A DNA stretch of 64,000 nt from Amoebidium appalachense (Eukaryota > Ichthyosporea), in NCBI GenBank assembly GCA_963693365.1, contig CAVNZM010000010.1, positions 8,432,001 through 8,496,000 of the forward strand. The letters are read 5' to 3'. A program made the position numbers and the translations under genes. Shown one piece after another: positions 30,393 to 49,754 of the stretch; positions within the stretch are counted from its first letter, which is position 1, and every line of letters starts with the position of its first letter. Below the pieces are notes generated by a model. It saw nothing but the letters and a program-made list of their open reading frames with translations, did no database searches and had not been told where the DNA came from.

Positions 30393-30456
30393 GGTCGTGC
30401 ATACGACCCCGTAAGCGACAAGTGGGAACCAACCCGACAGGCGTCGGACCAAACCG

Positions 30457-33400
30457 ATGCCTGATTTATCCTTCTTCTTCTGGAATGCTCGGACACTGGG
30501 CCCCCAAAAGGGCCTCCCCCCTGGGACACTCGACGATAAAATCAGCTACATACAACAACAGACAAACAACCACACATTTACAGTGATTTGCGAAACACAG
30601 TTTAAAAACCACCACAAATTCAACTCTGCATTGGTCGACACATCCACGCACCCCGGTTATGCGAAAAACGAGGCATTATTGTACTTGAAGCGCCACACGT
30701 GAGAGTGAAGTGCAAACCGGTAGCAAAAACGGAATTCTCGGTTTCTATAGAGTTTCTTTCTAATGTTTTTACTTTTGTATTTTACCCACCATCTATGTCG
30801 GTTGCCGAATTGACTCACGAGTTGTCACAGTTACGAATGTCCATTGTTATTTTAGGTGATTTTATCACGCGACTCCACCACACAGACACACTGCAAGTGA
30901 GTGTCGGGTACCCATCTAAGCCCCCAGAGCGCGCTACCCTTTTAGCAAGGTATGTCCAAAGTCACACTTTGCGGTTCCCTCAAATATCCCATGCCCACAA
31001 CACCGACTGGGGAGTGGCCTTTTGGCCATCAACCATGTCAAAACTCTCTCTCCCTCCTAACCTCTCTAGGTCATCTGACCACTCCCCTATCCTTTTCCTA
31101 CCTAATATCTCCCTTGATCTGCTACCTCCTCCTCCGCCTACCTTTCGCCTCCGTCTATCCCAGCTCAAGTCACAATGGGGTAGAGTTGATGTATGTGTAT
31201 GCTATGCAACGAAACACCCTATATATATGCGCCTATTAGAATCTGCACAAGCCAGACCAGATTCACATCTCGTACTAGATACGTGCACTAACTTAACTGT
31301 TGATGATTTAGAAGACCTCGGTGATTATGTGGGTGGTGGTAGGAAGGAATATCCCGATGCTCTCTTGTTTCCAAACACCACTCCCGCTAAGCTAGGTGAG
31401 CCCCTGTCTCAAAAGGAAAGTTTGCGCCGGCTTGCTAGTATGAATCGATTTGGCCCCCCTGCTCGGATTATTGGTGATTTTACTGGAGACCCTCTCATAG
31501 ATTCTGATAAATATTTCTCGGAACTGTTTAAGGATAGGACCCCCGCTCAGAAGCCTATTGTGTGGCCTGTAGACCCATCTATCCCCATAGAATCGATCCT
31601 CCCCCTTTTTAGTCCCGATACCGTATGGTCTGTGATATCCAGTTATAGCTCTAGTAAATCTTGTGGGCCTGATGGACTTCCTGCTGGGTTTCTTAAAATC
31701 CTCGTTCCCCCCTACCCACAGAAGGAAACTGATCGTGCTATCAAACCTGATCTTGCTATTATGTTAAGCTCTCTCTTTTCTTGGTGTGTTAAATGCGGAC
31801 ATGTCCCGTCATCTTGGTTAGATACCTTAGTGATCCCCATAGTTTAGAAGGACTCTGAGGGTCCCATATCATCTTTTCGTCCCATCACACTAACCCAGGT
31901 TGTTCGTAGATTCTTTGAAGCCTGCTTACTTAGGTTATTTGCACATCACCCTAGGTTTCAATCTATTCTTCACATACCCATGCCAATCCGCTTTTCGTAA
32001 AAACAATTCATGTTATGTTCAAATTACGGTACTGCACGATACTATGCAAGTTGGTGCACGATATGTTGGTTTTATTGATTGGAAAACTGCTTACGATTCT
32101 GTCTCCCCTGGTCTCCTATGGGACAAGCTTGCTGCACGGGGTGTACCACACTGCATTGGTGTTTTGTTAGACGCACTGTTATCTCAAACCTATGGTAGAG
32201 CTGTGGTCAATGGGCACCTTTCATATGGTTTTTCTCGTACCGTAGTTTTCTCTTGCAGGATTCATTGCTCAGCCCCTTTTTGTTTAACCTATTTATAGAT
32301 GATTTGGCTGTCAAGATTTATGCCGAAAATGATGACCCTATTAATAACTTTCCGCCTGCACTTCTCTATGCTGATGATCTGTCCCTCCTTGCCCGTACCC
32401 CTAGACGCCTGCAAAGGTTGTTCGATATAGTGTCAGAGTGGTGCAAGGCAAACCTTATGATCCTTAACATAGACAAATGCGGTGTTCCTGTACCTGATAT
32501 AGCTAACAATTTACACACATTTACATTATCATCTAAACCTGCCGGTACCTATCGTTCCAGAATACAAATATCTTGGTGTTCCGGTCAATTCTGTTGGTGT
32601 TATGTTTTCCCATATGGTTGAAAAGAGGGTAGAGCTGGCTCGTAAGCGGTTAGCTTTTTTCTCGGCTAGTATTTATAAAGACACACCCCTCCATCCTTCT
32701 ATTAGACTTACATTTGTTCGCACTTTTGTCTTCCCGGCATGTGAATATGGTTTACCCCTTCTCGCCGCTTGGATCAAGAAAAAGAGAACTAGAGCGCTTA
32801 AACCCTTGGAAAATTTCCTTGAAGTAGAATTCGAAGTTGCCTCCTTTCTATCTAACAACTGTTGTAAACCTGGGCCTGTAACGCTCTCGATATATGGTCT
32901 GGTCCCAATAGCTGCTAGAGTATCCCATCTCGCGCTGACTTTCAATAAGCACATAAGCCGCTTAAAGAATTATCTGCCCTCCCACCCTCTCTTCTCTATC
33001 CGACCTGTCCCCTCCACACCTCTTCCCTCTTTCCTTCCCTCCCTCTCTCCTTCTTCCCCGGGCACAAATACAAATAAACCCCGCAAAAGTGTGCGTGTGA
33101 CTTTGGACTGCCACTTACTTATTAGACATGTACATAATGATTACAAAATAGTTACACAATATCAATATAACAAATGGAAAAAGATACCACACGACACTAG
33201 ACCCGATGAAAGCAGACACCTTGAAAAACTAAGCCTTATGTCTCGTTTTTAATATAATGACCGCCTTAACCATATTGCCAAATATGGCACTCGCAAATGT
33301 ATAACACCTAAATACATATTACCTTCCTGTAGAACTGGTCTTTCTCTAGCTGATGGTATTATTGATCACTTACCACGCTTTAACTGTACACGTGCTATAC

Positions 33401-33668
33401 AGTGGAGATCTAATAAGTATAAGGGCATCGTTTACATGCCCAAACAACACACACACACACCAGTTTAAACGATCATGTATCGCCAAATGTAGTTTGATAG
33501 ACCACATAATACCGCAACACACACACTGCGACACATTCACAACAGACACCCAGAAAGATAGCCTACCTGAAAATAACAACATCCTTGATTTTATACTAAA
33601 CACACGTAACCATGACCTGTTTATTAGATGTATTGATTGGCTCGAGAAACACATCATTACAAAATTCT

Positions 33669-33670
<2 letters not shown>
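30457..33670 (+). pseudogene. retrotransposon ORF2, broken endonuclease and reverse transcriptase
   Basis: Segments in changing frames: an APE-type endonuclease start at 30457-30702, a long stretch at 30699-31847 ending in an in-frame TAG before the reverse-transcriptase core, then RT motifs at 31980-32250 (GFIDWKTAYDSVSPGLLWDK) and 32253-32621 (SPFLFNLFIDDL and the catalytic YADD). A thumb and C-terminal part follows at 32602-33252 and 33250-33670. At least four frameshifts or stops separate them, so the copy cannot encode a working ORF2 protein. The spacing of motifs is that of an autonomous LINE. Clade not assigned. Confidence 0.88.
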
Positions 33671-33740
<70 letters not shown>

Positions 33741-33794
33741 AGCTGATACCGAGTGTCCCAGGGGAGCCCGAAAAAAAAAAAAAAAAAAAAAAAA

Positions 33795-34828
33795 CGGGGA
33801 ACCCAACTAATTGGTTTTCTTAGTCTTTATGGTGCCTCGTAGAGAAAGCCTTTAGTAAACCCTGATATATAATCATCACCCGACATCTATGTACTTGATC
33901 ATGATATACCGCTGAGGGGATATTCCGAGCAAAACCCCCCCCATACCTGAGAATGGTCTCTCTTTGCCTCGAGTAAACAGCGTAAACCCCCTTTTCTGTT
34001 AGGGATTTGATGAGACCAAATGTCTCATCAAGATGAGACCACTACCCATGGGCCTCGTGAGCATGCATGGCTCCTGTGTTTTCCCAGCACGACCGCACAC
34101 TCAGAAATGTGAAACCATGCGCGTCTCACTCCAAGCTCCAAGGTTCAATCTCTCCCCTTCACCCGTCACCGGCCCGAGCCCCCTCCCCGATATCCCTGTC
34201 TGTGGGGCTTCGTCCCACACGGTGTACACACGTGCCCACCGGCACACAGTTCACTTTATTGAACGATTACTTGGGTTTACTTAAGCGAATCATACACGAC
34301 TATGTATCTTCAACATGGCCGTAACTACTTCTGACCTCTGGGACGCACAACGGGGGTGAAAATTAAAGAAAAACAGAAAACGAACCAGGGAAAGAAGGCC
34401 TTTGGAGAAAAATCCAGCCTGTAAAACTTGCTTATAGTGACAAGAAAAGCACAGATCTAAAGCTGCACAGCAACTACTGACATTTGCTCTCCTCATTACT
34501 TGGCCAAACCGAGAAAACATTCGCGCAAAGAATAACCTTAAGGTACCACGGCTTTTGTACATGTCCTGCTGCAGTGTTTACGCGGAAATCGTCATTTACG
34601 AGGATATCGATATATAACTACAGCTAATGTTAGGTCGTTTGTCTGAGGCTCATAGTCATGTATGATGTCACACAGCAAGATTGCATGAGTGCGCAACATA
34701 GCAACATGGTGTGACTGTGGATGATGGTGTGTGCGTCAATCTGTGCATCATGATGCTGCTATCGCGATATCAGTGTGGTGCCATGCGTGCATGTATGTGC
34801 ACATATAAGCGACCGGTGTGCCCGAGGC
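33795..34828. other. spacer between retrotransposon and GLYAT-like gene B
   Basis: Mixed sequence without repeats of note and without a credible gene. On the minus strand an AATAAAG near 34253-34261 could be the polyadenylation signal of gene B, whose stop is about 570 bp upstream of it. Confidence 0.5.
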
Positions 34829-41890
<7,062 letters not shown>

Positions 41891-41896
41891 GGTGGC

Positions 41897-42934
<1,038 letters not shown>

Positions 42935-43059
42935 CTACTCAGTAAAAACAGCAGCGACAGCAGCTAAGGTGGCCTGGGCCCAGTGTGCCTGTGTGAGGGA
43001 AACCGTTCTCAGTGCAACTTTCAGCTCCTCATGCAGCCAGATCGGCAGCCCCGGGGGCC
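42935..43059 (-). CDS. possible coding segment, unknown protein
   Basis: Minus strand, after a CAG at 43060-43062, open for 40 codons to TAG (42935-42937), reading GLPIWLHEELKVALRTVSLT. Sense and antisense are both open. Two CCAAT-type boxes (attgg at about 42898, ccaat at about 43074) flank it, so it could equally be a 5' untranslated exon or promoter of GLYAT-like gene B. Not recognised. Confidence 0.25.
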
Positions 43060-43480
43060 CTGATGTCAGGACAGCCAATCAATAGACTCTCCCGCACAAA
43101 TGTATAGCTAAATAGGGCTATCTCGCGAAAAAGTGGCTCACGGCTGAGCACAACGTTGAAGCAGTGTGCATGCCGTGCGCTTGGTGTGGGTCGCTCCAGT
43201 GACACCCGAGGTTGGGTGTTCTGTGCGCGAATTTCTTGCCGTGATATGCCACGTACAATTGTGTGTCTGCGTGTGTGTGTGTATGTGTGGAGGGTAGGCA
43301 GAGGCGGGGGGGAGGGGAGGGGAGGTGGGGAGAGGTGGGGAAAGAGGTCTCGTTAATCACCATGATCATGAAGCAGGTGAAAAACCTGGCTCCGTGAATT
43401 ATAGTCCATATATTGTTATCATTGCATTCCTCTCTATGCACCAGGCATAGTATGTAGGCCATCAAGAACAAAAACCACGC

Positions 43481-44584
43481 CTATGCCCAGGGGTCAAACA
43501 CAACCTTCGTGCATCCCCCTGCGGCCTTATCGAACATGTCATATGCCTCCACCACCGCCCCATTCTCAAACCCTACCCTATGGGAAACCAGCCCAGACAG
43601 GTCTATCAGCCCTCCCTCCAGCAAAGGAATAGTTTTCTCCATGTATGCTCGTGCAGAACACCTGCCCGATTTGAAGGTGATGTTCTTGTCGTAAGCATCG
43701 TTGGGTGTAAAGGCCTGGTCGAACTTGCTGTCTGTGTGCACCCCAACCGAAGACAACGTGCCTCCCGGTCGCAGCAGCGAAAACGCCAACTTCAGTGCCG
43801 ATGTCAGACCCACCACCTCCAAAACCACGTCTGCCCCTCGTCCGTCCGTTGCTTTGAATATGGGGCCAAAGGCCTCTTTAAGTGCATCCTTATCACCGTC
43901 GTCCTTGGGGATCAGCAAGGGCATGGCACCATACTGCTTGGCAAGGTCCAGTCTGTGGGGCACCAGGTCAAGCGCAAACACCTGTGCTGCCCCCAGCAGC
44001 TGTGCCACCCGCACTGTCAGCAGGCCCACGGGCCCACAGCCCACTACGGCCACCACCTGGTTGGCACCCTTCCTCACGCCACCGTTCTCTGCGCAGAAGT
44101 ATGCGGTGGAAAGAATGTCGCCGCAGAAGAGAGCCCCCTCGTCGCTGACACTGGCCGGTACCTTTGCCAGCGTGGCCGAGGCAAAGGGCACGCGCACGTA
44201 CTGTGCCTGTGCGCCCTGCAGGCCCTGCTCGCAGTTGCCGCCGTAGGTCCAGCCAAACAGCTGCCCATGCACACAGCGTGCCGTCAGCCCCAACCCGCAG
44301 TAGAAGCAGCCCCCGCAGTTGGTGGTGAACGGTGACGTCACCCGGTCCCCCACACTCACCCCCTTGACGTCTTCGCCCACCTCCTCCACCGTGCCCACAA
44401 ACTCGTGGCCCATGATGGTGCCTGCGTCCAGGCCTGTCTCGCGCCCACGGTAGACGTGCAGATCGCTGCCACACAGGCCGGCTGCCGTCACACGCACAAT
44501 GGCATCTGTGCTGCCGCGCAGGGTAGGCCGCGGAACCTCCTCCACCGCCACCGTGCGAGGGGTACGGAATACTACGGCCTTCAT
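43481..44584 (-). CDS. zinc-dependent alcohol/polyol dehydrogenase (MDR family)
   Basis: An intronless 367-residue frame with high G/C third positions and a full medium-chain dehydrogenase layout. The catalytic-zinc ligands are in CGSDLH (Cys about 38) and GHEFVG (about 60). The structural-zinc lobe is CGGCFYCGLGLTARC (about 90-104), and the NAD(P)-binding Rossmann loop is VVGCGPVGLLTVR (about 182). Residue DLVPHR after the second strand has an acidic residue at the NAD-type position, so NAD is the likelier cofactor. Length is typical of the family. It resembles the glutathione-independent formaldehyde/threonine/sorbitol dehydrogenase branch, often bacterial or fungal; the substrate cannot be set. 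The start ATG has an ACC context. The lack of introns contrasts with its neighbours and may reflect retroposition or horizontal transfer. Confidence 0.93.
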   Translation of the reverse strand: MKAVVFRTPRTVAVEEVPRPTLRGSTDAIVRVTAAGLCGSDLHVYRGRETGLDAGTIMGHEFVGTVEEVGEDVKGVSVGDRVTSPFTTNCGGCFYCGLGLTARCVHGQLFGWTYGGNCEQGLQGAQAQYVRVPFASATLAKVPASVSDEGALFCGDILSTAYFCAENGGVRKGANQVVAVVGCGPVGLLTVRVAQLLGAAQVFALDLVPHRLDLAKQYGAMPLLIPKDDGDKDALKEAFGPIFKATDGRGADVVLEVVGLTSALKLAFSLLRPGGTLSSVGVHTDSKFDQAFTPNDAYDKNITFKSGRCSARAYMEKTIPLLEGGLIDLSGLVSHRVGFENGAVVEAYDMFDKAAGGCTKVVFDPWA

Positions 44585-45377
44585 GGTGCGTGTGCAGGTG
44601 TGTACTTACGTGTTTGTGTGTGGTTGTGTAGACGAGCTCTGACAGGACTGTAAGCTGTAAACTGTAAACCTTTAGTGTGACACTCAGTGTGCCCGAAGTG
44701 CGCAGAAATTTGTGGCTAGCCTTATCCGATTAGTTCATTTGGCATGTTTTGACATCAACTTGAATGATTTGGCATGTTCTACCACCAAGGATATTGTGCA
44801 TTTTCATGACCAATTTGGCAATTCGAGATCTGATTTGAAGGCTCGGAGCCCGCCAAAAATTTCCGTTATCACAGATGGCGCGCGCATTCCTTTTGCAGTT
44901 TTGTAGACGAACGATCGGAGGTTCAAATGTTAGCTTATAACTCTTATAGTCTAGCTAGCTGCCTGTGTTTGGTGTTTTGTGTTATATTAGCTAGCCTAGC
45001 TCTCATAATTTAGCTGCATATTTTCAAGGCTGTGAGGGATACCGGTCCTCTTCTAAGGTCGTTGCCTAAACTAACGCAACCCGTGGATCGACATACAGTT
45101 GAAACCCACATCTTTCTGGGCATTCATATTCCATTCCCGAGTGCCTCTGAGTCTGCTGTTTTTTTTCCTCTGTCTGTGGATGCACGAAGCTCCGAGACGT
45201 TTCCTTTTCACGTGAGAGTAATAAGATGAACGTGGCAACGCTAAAGCGGTCTGCTGAGGACACACACGCCAGCTATGCAAAAAGGCACAGAGGGCATCTG
45301 CATGAGAACTATGGTGGGTGTTGGTGTTCTCGTATTTCTCATCACGACTCTCACCCTTACTCGCTTTTCGCTGTGTT

Positions 45378-45435
<58 letters not shown>

Positions 45436-46145
45436 TGTGTGTGTCTGTGTGTGTGTGTGTTTATATGTGCGCATTCGTGTCCACTTGTGCATGTTCACGT
45501 GTGCGTGTGTGTGCAGCAGTTAACAGCTCTGGTGTTGTCATTTTTTCATATGCTAAACGAGCAAAGTGGAGCGAGTAGGCAGAGCTTGCGACTTCCAGAA
45601 ACCTGCATAACTAACAACACAAGAAAATACTACAAAGTGGGCCGTCATGTTTGTGCAGGTTACCACGATGACTACACGGGGCAAGTCTTCAAGTTCTACT
45701 GCGCTAGATTTCACTGTACCGAGAAATTAACAGGAAGCAGTGGCTTTGTAAATGATGTTTTTATGCGTTTGGTGGTTCGGGTGGAGGCATAGACCATGCA
45801 ACAAACATGGCTTAGCCTCTTTTTTTTTTTTTTTTTTCCTTTTTTGTAGCCGTGGTGTGTGCGTGTGCTGTGAACGTGGGAGGTTGATAGCAGAAATTTA
45901 TGCACCCTGGGTAATAACAATCAATAGTTTGCTGTGTAAACAAGTTGGTGTGGTGTTTTTCCGACGTGCAGTGGGTAATGCACGTTTCAGTTATGCTGCA
46001 CCCATATTATGGCCACGTTCAATGCATGTGCAATTGTAGGAGTGAGTTGTTTCTCACCAGCCATCTGCAGGAGAAAAGAAAGTTGCAACCGCTGTACACC
46101 GCTGACCAGCATTTTCAACACGCACTAACCCTGCTGTTCCACCAG
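44585..46145. other. spacer between dehydrogenase and ubiquitin-like gene
   Basis: Holds (TG)n at 45381-45434 and a T-rich run at 45823-45845. A plus-strand segment at 45640-45750 reads HVCAGYHDDYTGQVFKFYC, and 46055-46145 reads SHLQEKRKLQPLYTADQHFQ. Both are protein-like and could be upstream exons of the ubiquitin-like gene, but the phase into 46146 could not be resolved. Confidence 0.45.
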
Positions 46146-46493
46146 GGTTCCTCAACAAGCCACACTGTGGGCCGCAGGAGCCACAGGGTGTCGAGGCCGT
46201 AGGGTGCAGCCACTGCGGCACAGTGGGCCAGCTGAGCTCTATCTGTGTGGTGGTCTCTATAGCCCCTATAGGTGCACGCTGGCCACTGGCTGTGTCCCTG
46301 CAGGAGTCACTCTACACACTGAAGGTATGCTTTTTTGTTAGGTTTGTAGGGTAGGCAAATGGGAATTGTTGTGTTTTTAGAAACCGTGGGGCCGACGATG
46401 GCTGAGGCATGGGGGTAGGAAAACTTGAAGCTTGGAGCTTGTGGTGTGTTCGATTGTTTGTTATCTTTTTCTTTTTTTTTTTTCTTTTTTTTC

Positions 46494-46540
<47 letters not shown>

Positions 46541-46641
46541 TCTCTTCTTTTCCTTTCTCTCATCCAATTTTTGATGGGGTGTGTGTAAAGGGTTGGAGAA
46601 GTGTTTAAAAGCAATGTTATCGCAGGTCAGGCCTCCCCCCC

Positions 46642-46677
<36 letters not shown>

Positions 46678-46936
46678 CACACCCCCTCCGATGCCCCCCC
46701 GGCAGCACCCAGACCCAATCGTCGATCCTTTCTTCAGTAATCTCCTTTCTCCTCCCTTTTTTATTTCTTTTCTTTTCTTTTCTTTTTTTTATTTTGCTTT
46801 TGTGTGTGTGTGCGCGCACGCACGCGCACGTGTGTGCAAGGGGGTTGCACAAACGCGCACACACATGTGCAAGTCCGCCCCCTTCCCCCAATATCTTTTC
46901 TTCACCAAGTAGTCGACAAGTATATGGCATTCTAAA

Positions 46937-46968
<32 letters not shown>

Positions 46969-48042
46969 GCCCCCTCCTCCTCCTCCTCCTCCTCCTCCCC
47001 CGTGCTTTGCACTCTGCATGATGTTTGTTGTCCGTCATGATTGTGTACTTCGTACTTTATAACACATTGTACCTCTCTCTCCCCCCCCCCCCCCCCCTCC
47101 CCCCCTTCCCTTCCACCCCCTCCCCCCTGTCTCATCGTGAATATGCACCTCCTACTCCGTATCCCCCTTTTTTTTTAAACCTCCTTCCCCCCCCCCTTTA
47201 CAGAGCAAGGTAGTCAGCATGGCACGGGGGCTGGGTGTGAGACCAGAGCAGTTAGTGGTCAGTCTGCACGGTGGAAGGTTGGGGCCAGGCCTGGATTCGG
47301 CTAGTCTGATGCAATGTGGCATAGGCCCTGACACGGAGCTGGTGTGTGTGTGGGTGGGTGGGTCTTGGGGGGGGGGGGGGGGGATGGGTGGATGGGTGGG
47401 TTGGCATGGGCGGGTGGTGGTGGTGGGGGGGGGGGGGGGAGGGGGCGGGTTTGTGGCTAGATAGGCTGTGGGTGTGGCTGGATGGGTGGGGGGTGGGAAG
47501 GTGGGTGGTTGTGGGGTGATGGGTTGGTGGGCGAGGGGGGGGGGGGGGAGTGGCTGTGGGGGGGTGAGTTGGTGGGAAAGGGTGTGTTAGGGTGAATGGG
47601 TGGATATGGGTGTGTGGGTGGATGTGGGCATGGGTGGGTGGGAGTGGGCTAGGGTGGTTGGGGGTGGGGGGGGGGGGGGGGGGAAGGGGGGTTGCCCGTG
47701 TGTGCCTGTGTGCTCGTGTGTGTGTGTATGACGAATGAAGGTCTAGTTGGATGGGTTAATTCTTTTTCTTTAAAGCAAAAACGCGGGCTCGAGCTTTCCC
47801 CTTGTAAGGGCTATACCTGCCTACAGGGCTGTGTCGTTCGTGGTGAATCAGGGCTATTTGTTGATTTTGCTGCCCCGTCTGGCTGTGAAATGGGGATTTT
47901 GCGAGGCCTGTTGGTGTCGGTATGTGCTTTCCTTGTAAGCTTGTGCTCTCTCCCTTTTTGTTTCCTATTCTTGTTATTTATTTATTTTTTTTATGAGGCG
48001 CGTGGCTTTTCTTGCTTGCAATGGGGTACAGTGGTGGTGGTG

Positions 48043-48096
<54 letters not shown>

Positions 48097-48377
48097 CGTG
48101 ATCCTATAGGAACTCGTGGGTGTGTGTGTGGGGTGGGGGAGTGCAAGAGAAGGGGGGAGTTTTTTTTTTTGGGGGGGGGGGGGGCTGGGAGGATAGGAAG
48201 CTATTGTATTGTGGGGTGGATGTATGGCAGCCAACAGGGGGTTGTTCACAGGAGATCACATTCGATGAAGAACTGGTGGCTACCCAGCAGCATGACGGGT
48301 GTGCATGCATGGTGGGTGGCCATGTGTGTTTCTTTCTGTTTGTTGTTTGCTTGCTTGTTTGTCTCCCTCCCGCTTCC

Positions 48378-48425
<48 letters not shown>

Positions 48426-48496
48426 CATGTGTGTGCATGTGTATGTGCGTGGTGGTGATGGATGCGAGCGGAGGGCGGGGTAGGGGCTGTTTGTGT

Positions 48497-48547
<51 letters not shown>

Positions 48548-49087
48548 TGTGGTTGATTGTTAGGGGGAGGTGGTGGTTTCAGGTTGGAGTTGGCTACAAG
48601 GGGTAAGTATGGCTGGAATGGCATATCAGGATTGAATATTTCTTTAAGGATCGAGTGGGTGGATAATGGGCTGCCCGTTTTAGCCACTGGACTGGTGATA
48701 TTCAGAGAGAGGAGTGGTGTGTGTGTTTGTGCAACAGGCGTGCGGTTGACTTTGCCTAAGGTTTGAGCAAGTGCACTGTTGAAACGTACTATGTAACCTA
48801 TAGTAAGACCATGCATGATAGTTTTAGGGTTTTAGGTGACCCTGCTCACCACTACATTTTATGCTTAATGTGTCCCGTCGTGTTCCTTTTATTTATTTAT
48901 TTATTTATTTATTTTGGTGTGTGTGCATTACAGCACGTGTGTGTGTGTGCGTGCTACCTATGAAGATGGGGTGTGTGCACATGTGCTGACGTCACTCTCA
49001 CAGGAGCTAGATGACCGGGAGGCGCTGCTTGGACGCATCCACTCACTGGAGCTGGAGCTGGCTTTGGTGCGCTCAAGTGGCCAATAG
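46146..49087 (+). CDS. ubiquitin-like domain protein with cysteine pairs and C-terminal helix
   Basis: Plus-strand exons 46146-46324, 47204-47341, 47776-47913, 48252-48311 and 49004-49087 (TAG). The last four joins are phase 0 with GT-AG sites. The first exon starts in phase 1, so at least one upstream exon is missing. Exon 1 has two Cys pairs (HCGPQ and CSHCG) and then begins a ubiquitin-like fold, [20 protein letters not shown]. Exon 2 completes it with [17 protein letters not shown] and CGIGPDTEL, the usual strand-helix-strand order. Exon 3 is cysteine-rich ([14 protein letters not shown]); an internal acceptor at about 47833 is possible. The last exon is a charged helix ([19 protein letters not shown]). 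Such domains bind ubiquitin-pathway partners. No parkin-type RING was seen. Family not assigned. Confidence 0.65.
46998..47082 (+). repeat. dispersed poly(C)-tailed element, member 5
   Basis: Contains gtccgtcatgattgtgtact then tcgtac, and ends in CT/poly(C). Lies sense-oriented in an intron of the ubiquitin-like gene. Confidence 0.55.
48048..48096. repeat. poly(G) tract
   Basis: About 49 consecutive G in an intron of the ubiquitin-like gene, one of few long G runs on a sense strand in this window. Confidence 0.85.
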
Positions 49088-49245
49088 CAGCGGTAAATGA
49101 ACACACATACACATGCAAACACAAACACATGCACATGCACACACACACAAACACATGCACACACACAGACACACAGGCACACACGGAGACACATGCGCGC
49201 TCACACACCATGCTCGCTTACTCATTTACTCATGCACGCACGCGT

Positions 49246-49283
<38 letters not shown>

Positions 49284-49686
49284 CACACACATCCGAAGAG
49301 CATCGAGCCCTTTATTGCACAAAAGCTCTTGCACTAGTCGGTGAATCACGTGCACCATCAATAATCGCAATAGGGATCGTACTGCACGGCACCTGGCCAA
49401 ATGATTTTTCCATTAACACTCCTTGTAGGGAATGTGCAGTAATCCTCTGGTTATCCAATGGTGTTATAGACGAAGGCCCAAAAATGCCAGATTTAAATGA
49501 TTCGTAATATATGATCACCTAGCAAGTACTGATTCGGGCGCCCAAGTATATATGGTGTGTATTAGAGTTTAGCCTTAACGCACGGAAAGATGTAAGTAAA
49601 ACAGGACTTCAAGTCTGGTATAAAGCTGTGTTATGTAAATCCTTTTTTGAATTAAAAGACCTACCACACGCGTGCACACACACACA

Positions 49687-49754
<68 letters not shown>

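Larger units (their letters stand above)
29330..33794 (+). mobile_element. decayed non-LTR (LINE-type) retrotransposon with poly(A) tail
   Basis: A 5' leader precedes an intact-looking ORF1 (29472-30392) and a second frame with an endonuclease start (FFFWNARTL at about 30470) and reverse transcriptase. ORF2 is broken by frameshifts and an in-frame stop. The 3' end is a (CA)n tract at 33671-33739 followed by 24 A at 33771-33794, as expected for target-primed reverse transcription. I could not identify a target-site duplication. The exact 5' edge is uncertain. Codon use is AT-richer than in the neighbouring genes, which marks it as foreign to them. Confidence 0.9.
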
